Source: Flavobacterium sp. AED
Lineage (GTDB): Bacteria; Bacteroidota; Bacteroidia; Flavobacteriales; Flavobacteriaceae
Assembly: GCF_000812945.1 (NCBI RefSeq)
Contig: NZ_JSYM01000001.1
Coordinates: 1,488,001 to 1,552,000, forward strand
Direction: 5' to 3'
DNA length: 64,000 nt
Positions 24,006-33,247 of this stretch are shown in pieces. The translations under genes were made by a program, and so were the position numbers. Under the pieces are notes generated by a model. It searched no databases. It saw only the letters and a list, made by a program, of their open reading frames with translations, and was not told the origin of the DNA. Each line of letters begins with the position of its first letter. Positions within the stretch are counted from its first letter, which is position 1.

Positions 24006-26894
24006 ATGTCTGAAGAGAGAATTATTAGAATAAACAAAGTTTTAAGGGAATTGAATATTTCTTTAGAAAGAGCTGTGGATTATCTAAAAGATAAGGGGAT
24101 TGCTATTGAAGCAAATCCAAACGCAAAAATTTCTGATGATGTATACAATGTCTTGTGCGGTCAGTTTGCTGGTGACAAAGGGAATAAAGAGGCTTCAAAA
24201 GAAGTAGGGGAAGAGAAAAGAAAAGAAAAAGAAGCTTTACGTTTGGAACGAGAGAAAGAAATCGAAGACAAGCGCAAACAAGACGAAGAACGACTAAAAC
24301 AACAAGAAGTTATCAAAGCGAGAGCTGTTTTAGCTGGACCTGTTCAGGTTGGAAAAATAGATCTCAATCCAAAAAAACCAATAGTTGTTCCTGCTCCTGT
24401 TAAGGTTGTTGAAAAAATCGAGACTCCTATAGTTTCAGTTCCGGTTGAAAAACCTGCTATTGTAGAAGCTATTCAAAAAGAGCCAGTTCAAAAAGAACCT
24501 TCACAAGATAAACTTGTTTCAGACAAAAAAGAAGTTAAACCTATTGTTGGAATAAAAGAAGTAAAGAAAGAGCCAGTAAAAGAGGTTGTTTCTGAAACTG
24601 TAAAAATTGAAAAAGTTGAAGAGGCTCCGGTTGATGAAACGATAACAACTCAATATCAAAAGTTATCAGGTACTACTTTAACAGGTCAGATAATTGATTT
24701 ATCTCAATTTAATAAGCCTAAAAAGAAAAAAGAAGAGCCTAAAATTACTCCAAATAAACCAGGTGCGCCAGGAGCTATAGGAGCTAATAATGCTAATAAG
24801 AATAAACGCAAAAGAATTGCTCCAAAGCCGGGTGCTCCTAGACCACCTGCTACTCCTGGAGTTCCTGGAGCGCCAAATCCGAATAAAATCACGCCTAACA
24901 CAGGTGGTGGTGGTTTTAATGCGAACAGAAGTGCAAGGCCTGGTTTTGTAAAAGGAAACAGACCTGCTATTGTTGCAAAAGTAGAGCCTACGGAAGAGGA
25001 AGTTAAAAATCAAATTAGAGAGACTTTAGAGAAACTACAAGGTAAAGGTGGTAAATCAAAAGCAGCTAAATATAGAAGAGACAAAAGAGATACACACCGT
25101 CAGAAATCTGATGATGAGCAAAGAGCCATTGACGAAGGAAGTAAAACTATTAAAGTTACGGAGTTTGTTACTGTAGGTGAAATTGCTATTATGATGGATG
25201 TGCCAATTACTAAAGTTATTGGTACTTGTATGTCACTTGGAATCATGGTTACCATGAATCAACGTCTTGATGCAGAAACATTGACTATTGTAGCTGATGA
25301 GTTTGGTTATGAAGTTGAATTTATTACTGTTGATATTGAAGAGGCAATTCAAGTTGTAGCTGATAAAGAAGAGGATCTAGTTTTCAGAGCGCCTATTGTA
25401 ACAGTAATGGGTCACGTCGATCACGGTAAAACATCTTTGCTAGATTATATTCGTAAAGAAAACGTAATTGCAGGTGAGTCTGGAGGAATTACACAACATA
25501 TAGGTGCCTACGGAGTAACATTAGATAACGGACAAAAAATTGCATTCTTAGATACACCTGGTCACGAAGCGTTTACTGCGATGCGTGCGCGTGGTGCTCA
25601 AGTTACTGATATTGCGATTATTGTGATTGCTGCAGATGATGATATCATGCCGCAAACTAAAGAAGCAATTAGCCATGCTCAGGCAGCTGGAGTTCCTATC
25701 ATATTTGCTATCAATAAAATTGATAAGCCAAATGCTAATCCTGAAAAAGTAAAAGAAAGATTAGCAGGTATGAATTTACTTGTTGAAGATTGGGGTGGAA
25801 AAATTCAATCACATGATATTTCTGCAAAAGTAGGTACAGGTGTTAAAGAATTATTAGAAAAAGTATTGCTAGAGGCAGAATTATTAGATCTAAAATCAAA
25901 CCCGAATAAAGCTGCACAAGGTACAGTTGTTGAAGCTTTCTTGGATAAAGGAAAAGGATATGTTTCTACAATATTAGTTCAACACGGAACCCTTAAAATT
26001 GGGGATTATATGTTGGCTGGAAAGCACCATGGTAAAATTAAAGCCATGCATGATGAAAGAGGAAACATTGTTACTGTTGCGGGTCCTTCGACTCCAGTAT
26101 CAGTTTTAGGTCTTGACGGTGCGGCAACAGCTGGTGATAAGTTCAATATTTTTGAAGATGAAAAAGAAGCAAAACAAATTGCTTCAAAACGTTCTCAATT
26201 GATGCGTGAGCAATCTGTCCGTACACAACGACATATTACATTAGATGAAATTGGACGTAGAATTGCATTAGGTCAGTTTAAAGAATTAAACATAATCCTT
26301 AAAGGTGACGTGGATGGTTCGGTTGAAGCCTTATCAGATTCGTTCTCTAAATTATCTACTGAAGAAATTCAAATTAATATCATACATAAAGGTGTTGGAG
26401 CAATTACGGAGACTGACGTTATGTTAGCTTCTGCTTCTGATGCAATCATTATCGGATTTAATGTTCGTCCTGCTGGAAATGCTAGACAATTGGCAGACAA
26501 AGAAGAAATCGATATCCGTTACTATTCTATTATCTACGCAGCTATCGATGACTTGAAAGATGCAATGGAAGGAATGTTAGCGCCAGAGATGAAAGAAGAA
26601 ATTCTTGGAACTGCTGAAATTAGAGAGATATTCAAGATTTCTAAAGTTGGTTCTATTGCGGGAAGTATGGTTATGGATGGTAAAATTGTTAAAAACGCCA
26701 AAATGAGAATCATCAGAGAAGGTGTAGTTGTGTTTACAGGTGAACTGTTAGCATTGAAACGATTTAAAGATGATGTAAGAGAAGTGGCTAAAGGATACGA
26801 TTGCGGTATTCAAGTGAAAGGATACAATGATATTGAAGAAAGAGATGTTATTGAATCGTACCATGAAGTAGCTATCAAAAAGAAATTGAAATAA
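24006..26894 (+). CDS. infB: Translation initiation factor IF-2
   Basis: A 962-residue GTPase that delivers initiator tRNA to the ribosome. An N-terminal IF2_N helical domain (residues 1-50) is followed by about 350 residues of charged and Pro/Gly-rich linker. The GTPase domain has G1 GHVDHGKT (about residues 467-474), G3 DTPGHEAF and G4 NKID. Domains II-IV follow and end with a [11 protein letters not shown] tail. The linker contains repeated Ala-Pro-Gly segments around residues 245-310, which produce long antisense frames without meaning. Last gene of the rimP operon. Confidence 0.98.
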   Translation: MSEERIIRINKVLRELNISLERAVDYLKDKGIAIEANPNAKISDDVYNVLCGQFAGDKGNKEASKEVGEEKRKEKEALRLEREKEIEDKRKQDEERLKQQEVIKARAVLAGPVQVGKIDLNPKKPIVVPAPVKVVEKIETPIVSVPVEKPAIVEAIQKEPVQKEPSQDKLVSDKKEVKPIVGIKEVKKEPVKEVVSETVKIEKVEEAPVDETITTQYQKLSGTTLTGQIIDLSQFNKPKKKKEEPKITPNKPGAPGAIGANNANKNKRKRIAPKPGAPRPPATPGVPGAPNPNKITPNTGGGGFNANRSARPGFVKGNRPAIVAKVEPTEEEVKNQIRETLEKLQGKGGKSKAAKYRRDKRDTHRQKSDDEQRAIDEGSKTIKVTEFVTVGEIAIMMDVPITKVIGTCMSLGIMVTMNQRLDAETLTIVADEFGYEVEFITVDIEEAIQVVADKEEDLVFRAPIVTVMGHVDHGKTSLLDYIRKENVIAGESGGITQHIGAYGVTLDNGQKIAFLDTPGHEAFTAMRARGAQVTDIAIIVIAADDDIMPQTKEAISHAQAAGVPIIFAINKIDKPNANPEKVKERLAGMNLLVEDWGGKIQSHDISAKVGTGVKELLEKVLLEAELLDLKSNPNKAAQGTVVEAFLDKGKGYVSTILVQHGTLKIGDYMLAGKHHGKIKAMHDERGNIVTVAGPSTPVSVLGLDGAATAGDKFNIFEDEKEAKQIASKRSQLMREQSVRTQRHITLDEIGRRIALGQFKELNIILKGDVDGSVEALSDSFSKLSTEEIQINIIHKGVGAITETDVMLASASDAIIIGFNVRPAGNARQLADKEEIDIRYYSIIYAAIDDLKDAMEGMLAPEMKEEILGTAEIREIFKISKVGSIAGSMVMDGKIVKNAKMRIIREGVVVFTGELLALKRFKDDVREVAKGYDCGIQVKGYNDIEERDVIESYHEVAIKKKLK

Positions 26895-26914
26895 AATTTC
26901 AATATTTTATAATT

Positions 26915-26944
26915 AAAATCCCGATTCGTCGGGATTTTTTTTTG
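26915..26944 (+). terminator. Terminator of the rimP-nusA-infB operon
   Basis: AATCCCGA and TCGGGATT form a stem around TTCG, followed by nine T residues. Confidence 0.93.
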
Positions 26945-26987
26945 TGTATTTATGATTGTCTGTTCGGGAGTAATGAGAGTTGTTTGA

Positions 26988-27120
26988 TTTCGATTTGGGC
27001 GTGCCACCATCTATAAAAAAGGGCTATCAACATGATCGGTCATTGCCCTTTTTTCTAGATGCTGTCGGGCTATCCGCGCTACAGGGTAGCTAGCTTCTAT
27101 CTCTCACGCAAACAAAGAGC
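26988..27120 (+). repeat. Possible interspersed repeat unit (GGGCGTGCC ... GTCGGGCTATCCGC)
   Basis: The stretch starts with GGGCGTGCC (26997-27005). It contains a hairpin, AAAAAAGGGC/GCCCTTTTTT (about 27015-27056), then GTCGGGCTATCCGCGCTAC (27064-27082) and TCTCACGCAAA. I recall similar flanking blocks with a variable middle hairpin between genes in other Flavobacterium genomes, but only one copy is in this window and no search could be run. G+C is higher than in the surroundings. It is probably not coding. Confidence 0.4.
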
Positions 27121-27218
27121 CGTTATCTATAATGAGGAAGTTTTTCTTTTTTTAAAACCTGTTAAGGAGTTTTAAATAAGTAGTCCTCCTAAATTTTAAT
27201 AAGAAAAATAGTTTATAT

Positions 27219-27476
27219 TTGATTTTGAATAGAACGGTTTATAAAGTATACAAAGCACAAAGAGCTAAGAACTACAAGCTATGGCAAGATGGTTTTCATC
27301 CGATTATATTAGATACTTTAGAAAAAATAGAACAGCGAGTAAATTATATTCATTGCAATCCGGTAGAAGCCGAAATCGTTATTCATGAAAGAGATTATGT
27401 GAATAGTAGTTATAGGAATTACGAAGAAGATAATACTATTCTTTGTAATGTAAATATTGAACCTTTATGGTAATCT
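27219..27476 (+). pseudogene. Remnant of a RAYT (REP-associated Y1) transposase, C-terminal part
   Basis: The 84-codon frame has no ATG start (TTG at 27219) and matches only the C-terminal end of the family: LWQDGFHPI, then VNYIHCNPVEAEIV and YVNSSYRNY. The HUH motif and the catalytic tyrosine domain, about 100 residues upstream in intact members, are absent. RAYTs are domesticated IS200/IS605-like enzymes that act on REP palindromes. Two REP-like palindromes lie 14 and 53 nt downstream, so this is a decayed locus and not an active element. Confidence 0.8.
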
Positions 27477-27489
27477 ATTTATAAGAGCC

Positions 27490-27502
27490 GCGTTGCAAAC
27501 GC
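27490..27502. repeat. Short REP-like palindrome
   Basis: GCGTT and AACGC form a perfect 5-bp stem around GCA, close behind the transposase remnant. Confidence 0.45.
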
Positions 27503-27525
27503 TTTGTTTAGTTAATTAAAAGTAA

Positions 27526-27551
27526 GTAGGCACTCGTTGAAAACGAGCGCC
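27526..27551 (+). repeat. REP-like palindrome with GTAG foot
   Basis: The stem pairs 27529-27538 with 27542-27551 around the loop GAA, with a single A/C mismatch (27532/27548). GTAG (27526-27529) stands at its 5' foot, as in REP units recognised by RAYT enzymes in enterobacteria. It follows a RAYT remnant. Confidence 0.65.
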
Positions 27552-27755
27552 AGAGAGAATGATGATGATAGCAAGTACTATTCAGCAATAGAAAGAGCGG
27601 GTATTTTTGCTGCAACATTTGGAACAGTGAAGGCTATTGAAAAATTAGAAAGTTTAGGTAAAATAAGTAAACTAGATTCTAAAATATTAAATGCTAACAA
27701 AATTGTAAATGACAAAGTAATGTCAACTGTGAAAGAAAAATCAGAAGAAAAATAA
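27537..27755 (+). pseudogene. C-terminal gene fragment behind the REP element, unknown protein
   Basis: An open frame of 72 codons begins inside the REP palindrome with a TTG. It has no usable ATG until ten residues before its end, so the visible part is probably the tail of a gene cut off when the repeat arrived. The readable segment (YYSAIERAGIFAATFGTVKAIEKLES, shortened here) has one weakly hydrophobic helix and a Lys-rich end. I do not recognise a family. A small membrane protein gene starts 14 nt later. A former toxin tail plus immunity gene would fit the layout, but there is no sequence proof. Confidence 0.4.
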
Positions 27756-27769
27756 ATAAGCATCCATTT

Positions 27770-28081
27770 ATGAGAAATTTAATGATAATGTTTTTAATTG
27801 GCTTAAATCAGAAGCATATAATTTTAGGAATTGTACTAATTGTATTGGGAATATTTTTTATTTGGTTTGGAAATTGGGGTACTAAAGAATACCGAATGGA
27901 GAAATATAACCCCTTCAAAAAAATTAAAAGAGAAAATACGAATGATTATTTTAGAGACTGGCTCAAAATAGCTTTATATATTAGAGGTATTGGTCTAATA
28001 GTTATGGGGGTTTTAGGTGTTTTGGGAGGAGTTTTAGTTATTTTACTAGAATTTTTTGAACCCGCAAAGAGAAGCTATTAG
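27770..28081 (+). CDS. Small membrane protein of unknown function
   Basis: A 103-residue protein with two long hydrophobic helices, about residues 17-34 (HIILGIVLIVLGIFFIWFG) and 70-92 (GIGLIVMGVLGVLGGVLVIL). A basic loop of some 35 residues lies between them, with KYNPFKKIKREN. No signal peptide and no known motif. It directly follows the fragment at 27537-27755 and may once have been its partner. It ends just before a strong terminator. Confidence 0.6.
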   Translation: MRNLMIMFLIGLNQKHIILGIVLIVLGIFFIWFGNWGTKEYRMEKYNPFKKIKRENTNDYFRDWLKIALYIRGIGLIVMGVLGVLGGVLVILLEFFEPAKRSY

Positions 28082-28106
28082 ACAAGTATTTACAAAAAGA
28101 TAAAAA

Positions 28107-28146
28107 ACAAGAAAGCCACTTCATGACGGAGTGGCTTTCTTGTGTG
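28107..28146. terminator. Bidirectional terminator
   Basis: A perfect 14-bp stem (28107-28120 with 28130-28143) with a 9-nt loop lies between two convergent genes. Confidence 0.9.
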
Positions 28147-28182
28147 AAAAAGTAATTATTACGATAGATTAGCGCTAATTTT

Positions 28183-28572
28183 TTATTTACTTGGTTTTAT
28201 CAAGAGTACATTTTTGTATTTTTTTCGAATGTCAATTAAATTATGTTCTGCTTCAATACGAGTTTTAAAATTTCCAACCCAAACTTTATAATTGGGTGTG
28301 TTGAATACGATTGTTCCGTCCATATCGACAAACTCTTGTTTGAATTCGTTTAATGTGTTTTTCGCTTTTTCGCTATCGCCGCTAAATATTTGAACTTTAT
28401 ATCGGTCATTTACAGTGTTAGAAATGTTTGTTTTTCTTTTTTCATTTAGTAATTGTTCAAATTTAGAGTCTTGATTTACCGTGATATTTTGATCTTGCGC
28501 ATTTATATAGTTACTAGTAAGGCACAAAGTGACGGCGTAAAAAAAAGCTTTTTTGGGTGTTAAAAATCTCAT
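28183..28572 (-). CDS. Exported SPOR-domain protein
   Basis: 129 residues from the ATG at 28572 (MRFLTPKKAF); an in-frame ATG at 28593 is possible. A signal peptide ends near NYINA-QDQN. The C-terminal 70 residues form a SPOR domain: YKVQIFSGDSEKAKNTL, then YKVWVGNFKTRIEAEHNL and a final VLLIKPSK. SPOR domains bind denuded peptidoglycan, often at division sites, so this is a periplasmic wall-binding protein. It is divergent from the respiratory operon. Confidence 0.88.
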   Translation of the reverse strand: MRFLTPKKAFFYAVTLCLTSNYINAQDQNITVNQDSKFEQLLNEKRKTNISNTVNDRYKVQIFSGDSEKAKNTLNEFKQEFVDMDGTIVFNTPNYKVWVGNFKTRIEAEHNLIDIRKKYKNVLLIKPSK

Positions 28573-28673
28573 AATGTGATAGTTTTTATGCAAAAATACT
28601 ATTTAATGAATGAAACGAAATAATAAATATTATTTAGAATTAATATAAATTGAATTTAAGACTATTTTAAGGT

Positions 28674-28703
28674 TTTGAGAATAGTTCTTAAGTCGTATTT
28701 TTG
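28674..28703 (+). promoter_or_regulatory. Promoter candidate of the act-cox operon
   Basis: TTTG (28674-28677), an 18-bp spacer and TATTTTTG (28696-28703) fit the Bacteroidota consensus, about 86 nt before the actA ATG. Confidence 0.6.
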
Positions 28704-28789
28704 TGCAAGTTTTAAAAGAATGTATTGATTTTTTCTAATATTGTTAATAGAAAAAATCGTACCAATTTTAGTAGATAATCATTTATAAT

Positions 28790-30124
28790 ATGAAAAAGGT
28801 GGGTAACCATAATTCGATCTCAAGGAAATTATATTTAGGCTTAGGGCTAACACTAATTTTCTCCCTAAATTCATTTGCGCAAACTGCGGCTCCTGCAGCC
28901 GTGCAAGCTACGACACCAGATGTGGCTGTTGCAAGTCAAGGTGGTGATCCTGTAAAAGGAAAAGAGCTTTTTAATGCAAATTGCGCGGCATGTCACAAAC
29001 TAGATGCGAAGGCAACTGGTCCTATGTTACGAGGTGTTGCTGCAAAACATGAAATGGCATGGATTTACAAGTGGGTTCATAATAGTTCTGATGTAATCAA
29101 ATCTGGCGATGCTGCTGCAGTAAAGCTTTTTGAAGAAAACAACAAATCTGTAATGACTGCTTTTCCTCAATTAGCAACGACAGATATTGATAATATTATA
29201 GCTTATACGTCAGAGCCAAAAGCTGAGGCTCCGGTTACAGCTGGTGCTGCTGCGGTTCCGGGTGCTACTGCTGCTGAAAGCGGTTTGTCTAATAATATTA
29301 TATTAGGTGCTCTTGGTTTAGTTATGGCTATGTTGGTTGTTATGTTGTTTTTAGTAAACAATGTTCTGACTAAAGTTGCTAAGGCTAATGGAATTGAAGT
29401 AACTCCAAAAGCTCCAACTACTCCAATTTGGAAAGCATTTGCTAGAAATCAATTTTTAGTATTGGTAACTTCTATCTTTTTGTTATTGTCTGGGGCTTAT
29501 TTTGTGTATGCTTTCTTGATGCAAGTTGGTGTTGATCAAAATTACGAGCCGATTCAGCCAATTCATTATTCTCACAGAATACATGCGGGTAGTAATGGGA
29601 TAAATTGTAAATATTGTCACTCTTCAGCTAGGGTAAGTAAGAATTCGGGAATTCCTTCTTTAAATGTTTGTATGAATTGTCATAAAAATATTGCTGAAGT
29701 TTCTGATACTACTGCTACTCCAGATCATACAAAAGCTTTTTATGACGGAGAAATTCAAAAATTATATAAAGCAGTTGGTTGGGATCAATCTACTCAAAAA
29801 TACACTGGTAAAACAGAGCCGGTTAAATGGATTCGTATTCATAATTTGCCTGATTTTGTTTATTTTAATCACTCGCAACACGTTACCGTAGCAGGGATAG
29901 AATGCCAGACTTGTCATGGACCTGTTCAAACTTTTGAAGTTATGAAGCAATTTTCTCCTCTTACAATGGGATGGTGTATTAATTGCCATAGAAAAACGGA
30001 AGTTAAAATGGAAGGTAATGATTATTACACAAAAATTCATGAGGAACTTTCTAAGAAATACGGCGTAGACAAATTGACTGCGGCGCAAATGGGAGGTTTA
30101 GAATGCGGTAAATGCCACTATTAA
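28790..30124 (+). CDS. actA: Alternative complex III subunit ActA, multihaem cytochrome c with extra N-terminal monohaem domain
   Basis: A 444-residue cytochrome with six CxxCH sites. After a signal peptide (residues 1-31) comes a monohaem cytochrome c domain with C65-A-A-C-H69 and a likely Met122 ligand (KSVMTAFPQL). A Pro/Ala linker, transmembrane helices at about 168-193 and 220-245, and the pentahaem ActA part follow (CKYCH at 273, then CMNCH, CQTCH, CINCH, CGKCH). ACIII oxidises menaquinol and passes electrons to the oxidase. Fusion of a mobile monohaem domain could serve as an electron shuttle to the aa3 oxidase encoded downstream, whose subunit II has no haem site. Confidence 0.92.
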   Translation: MKKVGNHNSISRKLYLGLGLTLIFSLNSFAQTAAPAAVQATTPDVAVASQGGDPVKGKELFNANCAACHKLDAKATGPMLRGVAAKHEMAWIYKWVHNSSDVIKSGDAAAVKLFEENNKSVMTAFPQLATTDIDNIIAYTSEPKAEAPVTAGAAAVPGATAAESGLSNNIILGALGLVMAMLVVMLFLVNNVLTKVAKANGIEVTPKAPTTPIWKAFARNQFLVLVTSIFLLLSGAYFVYAFLMQVGVDQNYEPIQPIHYSHRIHAGSNGINCKYCHSSARVSKNSGIPSLNVCMNCHKNIAEVSDTTATPDHTKAFYDGEIQKLYKAVGWDQSTQKYTGKTEPVKWIRIHNLPDFVYFNHSQHVTVAGIECQTCHGPVQTFEVMKQFSPLTMGWCINCHRKTEVKMEGNDYYTKIHEELSKKYGVDKLTAAQMGGLECGKCHY

Positions 30125-30153
30125 TCAAATTATTAAGATTTTAATATTTATAT

Positions 30154-33100
30154 ATGTCATCAAACAAAAAATACTGGAAAAGTGTTGAAGAACTAGACAA
30201 AAATAGTTCTATTGTTGAGGCGCTTAGAAATAACGAATTTGTTGAAGAAATTCCTACTGATGAGTTTTTAGGAAATAATGATGCTTTGTCATCTTCATCA
30301 ACAACACGTCGTGATTTTTTAAAGTACGTTGGGTTTAGTACTGCGGCAGCTACGCTTGCAGCTTGCGAAGGCCCTGTTCATAAGTCGATACCTTATGTAC
30401 TTCAGCCAGAACAAATCATTCCTGGAGTAGCAGATTATTATGCAACTTCGGTTTTTGATGGTTTCGATTTTGCAAATCTTTTGGTAAAAACACGTGAAGG
30501 GCGTCCTATTAAAATAGATAATAATACTATTGCTGGAGCAAAATTTAGTGCTAATGCTAGAATTCATGCGTCTATATTGTCATTATATGATAGTATGCGT
30601 TTAAAAGAGCCGAAAATTGAAGGTAAAAGTTCAACTTGGTCTGCTGTTGATTCTGCAATTAAATCAAGTTTGGTTGAAGCAAAAGCTAAGGGTGGTCAAA
30701 TTGTACTTTTAACAAATACATTGGCAAGTCCGTCAACTGAAAAGTTGATTGCTGAATTTATTGGTAAAAATCCAAATGCTAAACATGTTGTTTATGATGC
30801 TGTCTCTTCTTCTGAAGCTTTAGACGCTTTTGAAGTGGTTTATGGTGAAAGATCTTTAGTTGATTACGATTTCTCAAAAGCATCTCTAATAGTTTCTGTT
30901 GGTGCAGATTTCCTTGGAGACTGGCAAGGTGGTGGATATGACTCGGGTTATGCTCAAGGTAGAATTCCAAAAAATGGAAAAATGTCTCGTCATTTTCAAT
31001 TAGAATCAAATATGACTTTGTCTGGTGCTGCTGCTGATAAGCGTTTGGCAATGTCAACTGCAAATCAAAAACAAGCATTAATTCATATATATAATGTTAT
31101 AACTGGCTCATCTGTGGCGGTTAGTTTAGATGATAAATTTAAATCTGAAGTTAATAAAGTTGCTCAGCAATTAAAAGCTGCTGGTTCAAAAGGAGTTTTA
31201 GTTTCAGGTATTCAAGATAAAAATGCTCAATTATTAGTTTTAGCTGTCAATCAAGTATTGGCAAGTGAGGCTTTTAGTGCTTCTGGAGCAAGACAAATTA
31301 GAAAAGGTTCAAACGAAAAAGTATCACAATTAATCAATGAAATGAAAGCTGGAAGCGTTCATACTTTGATCATGAGTGGCGTTAATCCTATTTATACTTT
31401 AGCAGATAGTAAGTCATTTGTTGAAGGTTTGAAAAAAGTTAAAACATCAGTTGCTTTTTCTTTAAAAGAAGATGAAACGGCTGCACTTACTACAATCGCT
31501 GCTCCGGCTCCACATTATTTAGAGTCATGGGGTGATTTAAGTTTGACAAAAGGTACGTATAGTGTAACTCAACCAACTATTCGTCCTTTATTTGATACAA
31601 AACAATTTCAAGATGCTTTATTGTCTTTGAATGGTGTAGGAGGTACTTTTTACGATTATTTAAAAGCGAATGCTTCAACTATCGTTTCAGGTTCTACTTG
31701 GAATCAAGTATTGCATGACGGTGTTTTCGTGGGGGCTGTTTCAGCTGTTTCTGCATCTTCTGCTGATTACTCTGGTGCGGCAAATGCTTTGGCTCAATCA
31801 AAAGCTTCTGAAGGATTTGAATTGATTTTATATACAAAAACTGGATTAGGGGATGGGCAGCAAGCAAACAATCCTTGGTTGCAAGAATTGCCAGATCCAA
31901 TTACCAGAGTTTCTTGGGACAATTACCTTACTGTTTCGAATGCTGATGCTAAGAAATATGCTTTATCTAATGAAATTGTAGCGAATGGTGGTTTGAATGG
32001 TAGTTATGCTACTATTACAACTACTGATGGTTTGAAACTAGAAAATGTACCAGTAATTGTTCAGCCAGGTCAAGCTGTTGGTACAATTGGTTTAGCTTTA
32101 GGTTATGGTCGTAAAGCGGCTTTAAAAGAAGAGATGCAAGTAGGTTTAAATGCTTACTCATTATATAAAGGGTTTAATAATGTTCAATCTGTAACATTGA
32201 TTAAGGCTGACGGAGAACATGAATTTGCTTGTGTTCAAGGTCAAAAAACTTTGATGGGAAGAGGTGATATTATTAAAGAAACCACTTTAGAAATTTTTAA
32301 TACTAAAGATGCTGAGTTCTGGAATGAACAACCAATGGTATCTTTGGATCACAAAGAAGTTGAAGCTACAAAAGTAGATTTATGGGATTCATTTGATCGT
32401 TCTACAGGACATCACTTTAATCTTTCTATCGATTTGAATGCTTGTACTGGTTGTGGTGCTTGTGTAATTGCTTGTCATGCTGAAAACAACGTTCCAGTTG
32501 TTGGGAAAGCTGAAATTAGAAGAAGTCGTGATATGCACTGGTTGCGTATTGATAGATATTATTCTTCTGAAAGTACATTTGCAGGTGATAACGAAAGAAA
32601 AGAAAATATTGCAGGTTTATCAAGTTCATTATCTACATTTAATGAAATGGAAAAAGCAGGAGATAATCCTCAGGTTTCTTTCCAACCGGTAATGTGTCAA
32701 CACTGTAATCATGCGCCTTGTGAAACTGTTTGTCCAGTTGCTGCAACATCTCATGGTCGTCAGGGTCAAAATCAAATGGCTTATAATAGATGTGTTGGTA
32801 CTCGTTACTGTGCTAACAACTGTCCTTATAAAGTACGTCGTTTTAACTGGTTCTTGTATAACAAAAACAGTGAATTCGATTATCATATGAATGACGATTT
32901 AGGACGTATGGTATTAAATCCAGACGTAAATGTTCGTTCTCGTGGAGTTATGGAAAAATGTTCTATGTGTATTCAAATGACACAAGCTACAATTTTAAAT
33001 GCAAAAAGAGAGGGAAGAGTAATCGTTGATGGAGAATTCCAAACGGCTTGTTCAAATGCTTGCTCTACTGGAGCAATGATTTTTGGAGATGTGAATGATA

Positions 33101-33210
33101 AAGAATCTAAAGTTACTAAATTAGCTGAAGATGAAAGAATGTATCATTTATTAGAGCATGTTGGAACAAAACCAAATGTGATTTATCATGTTAAAGTTAG
33201 AAATACCTAG
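30154..33210 (+). CDS. actB: Alternative complex III subunit ActB (molybdopterin-like domain fused to iron-sulfur domain)
   Basis: A 1018-residue protein. A twin-arginine motif, TRRDFLKYVGF, with a lipobox-like LAAC (Cys71) lies unusually far from the N-terminus (residues 51-71), as is typical of ActB. Residues 80-700 resemble the molybdopterin oxidoreductase fold without cofactor-binding signatures. From about residue 755 the ferredoxin-like domain holds four Cys clusters: CTGCGACVIACH, CQHCNHAPCETVCP, CVGTRYCANNCP and CSMCIQM with CSNAC. It relays electrons from the quinol site towards ActA. It starts 29 nt after actA. Confidence 0.93.
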   Translation: MSSNKKYWKSVEELDKNSSIVEALRNNEFVEEIPTDEFLGNNDALSSSSTTRRDFLKYVGFSTAAATLAACEGPVHKSIPYVLQPEQIIPGVADYYATSVFDGFDFANLLVKTREGRPIKIDNNTIAGAKFSANARIHASILSLYDSMRLKEPKIEGKSSTWSAVDSAIKSSLVEAKAKGGQIVLLTNTLASPSTEKLIAEFIGKNPNAKHVVYDAVSSSEALDAFEVVYGERSLVDYDFSKASLIVSVGADFLGDWQGGGYDSGYAQGRIPKNGKMSRHFQLESNMTLSGAAADKRLAMSTANQKQALIHIYNVITGSSVAVSLDDKFKSEVNKVAQQLKAAGSKGVLVSGIQDKNAQLLVLAVNQVLASEAFSASGARQIRKGSNEKVSQLINEMKAGSVHTLIMSGVNPIYTLADSKSFVEGLKKVKTSVAFSLKEDETAALTTIAAPAPHYLESWGDLSLTKGTYSVTQPTIRPLFDTKQFQDALLSLNGVGGTFYDYLKANASTIVSGSTWNQVLHDGVFVGAVSAVSASSADYSGAANALAQSKASEGFELILYTKTGLGDGQQANNPWLQELPDPITRVSWDNYLTVSNADAKKYALSNEIVANGGLNGSYATITTTDGLKLENVPVIVQPGQAVGTIGLALGYGRKAALKEEMQVGLNAYSLYKGFNNVQSVTLIKADGEHEFACVQGQKTLMGRGDIIKETTLEIFNTKDAEFWNEQPMVSLDHKEVEATKVDLWDSFDRSTGHHFNLSIDLNACTGCGACVIACHAENNVPVVGKAEIRRSRDMHWLRIDRYYSSESTFAGDNERKENIAGLSSSLSTFNEMEKAGDNPQVSFQPVMCQHCNHAPCETVCPVAATSHGRQGQNQMAYNRCVGTRYCANNCPYKVRRFNWFLYNKNSEFDYHMNDDLGRMVLNPDVNVRSRGVMEKCSMCIQMTQATILNAKREGRVIVDGEFQTACSNACSTGAMIFGDVNDKESKVTKLAEDERMYHLLEHVGTKPNVIYHVKVRNT

Positions 33211-33247
33211 TACAAAAATAATTAATTAAGAATCAATATAAAGGATT

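Noticed and set aside
24699..25013. Two overlapping minus-strand frames inside infB
   Set aside because: Caused by the Pro/Gly/Ala-rich linker of IF-2; they have Gly/Ala- or Arg/Ser-biased translations without meaning.
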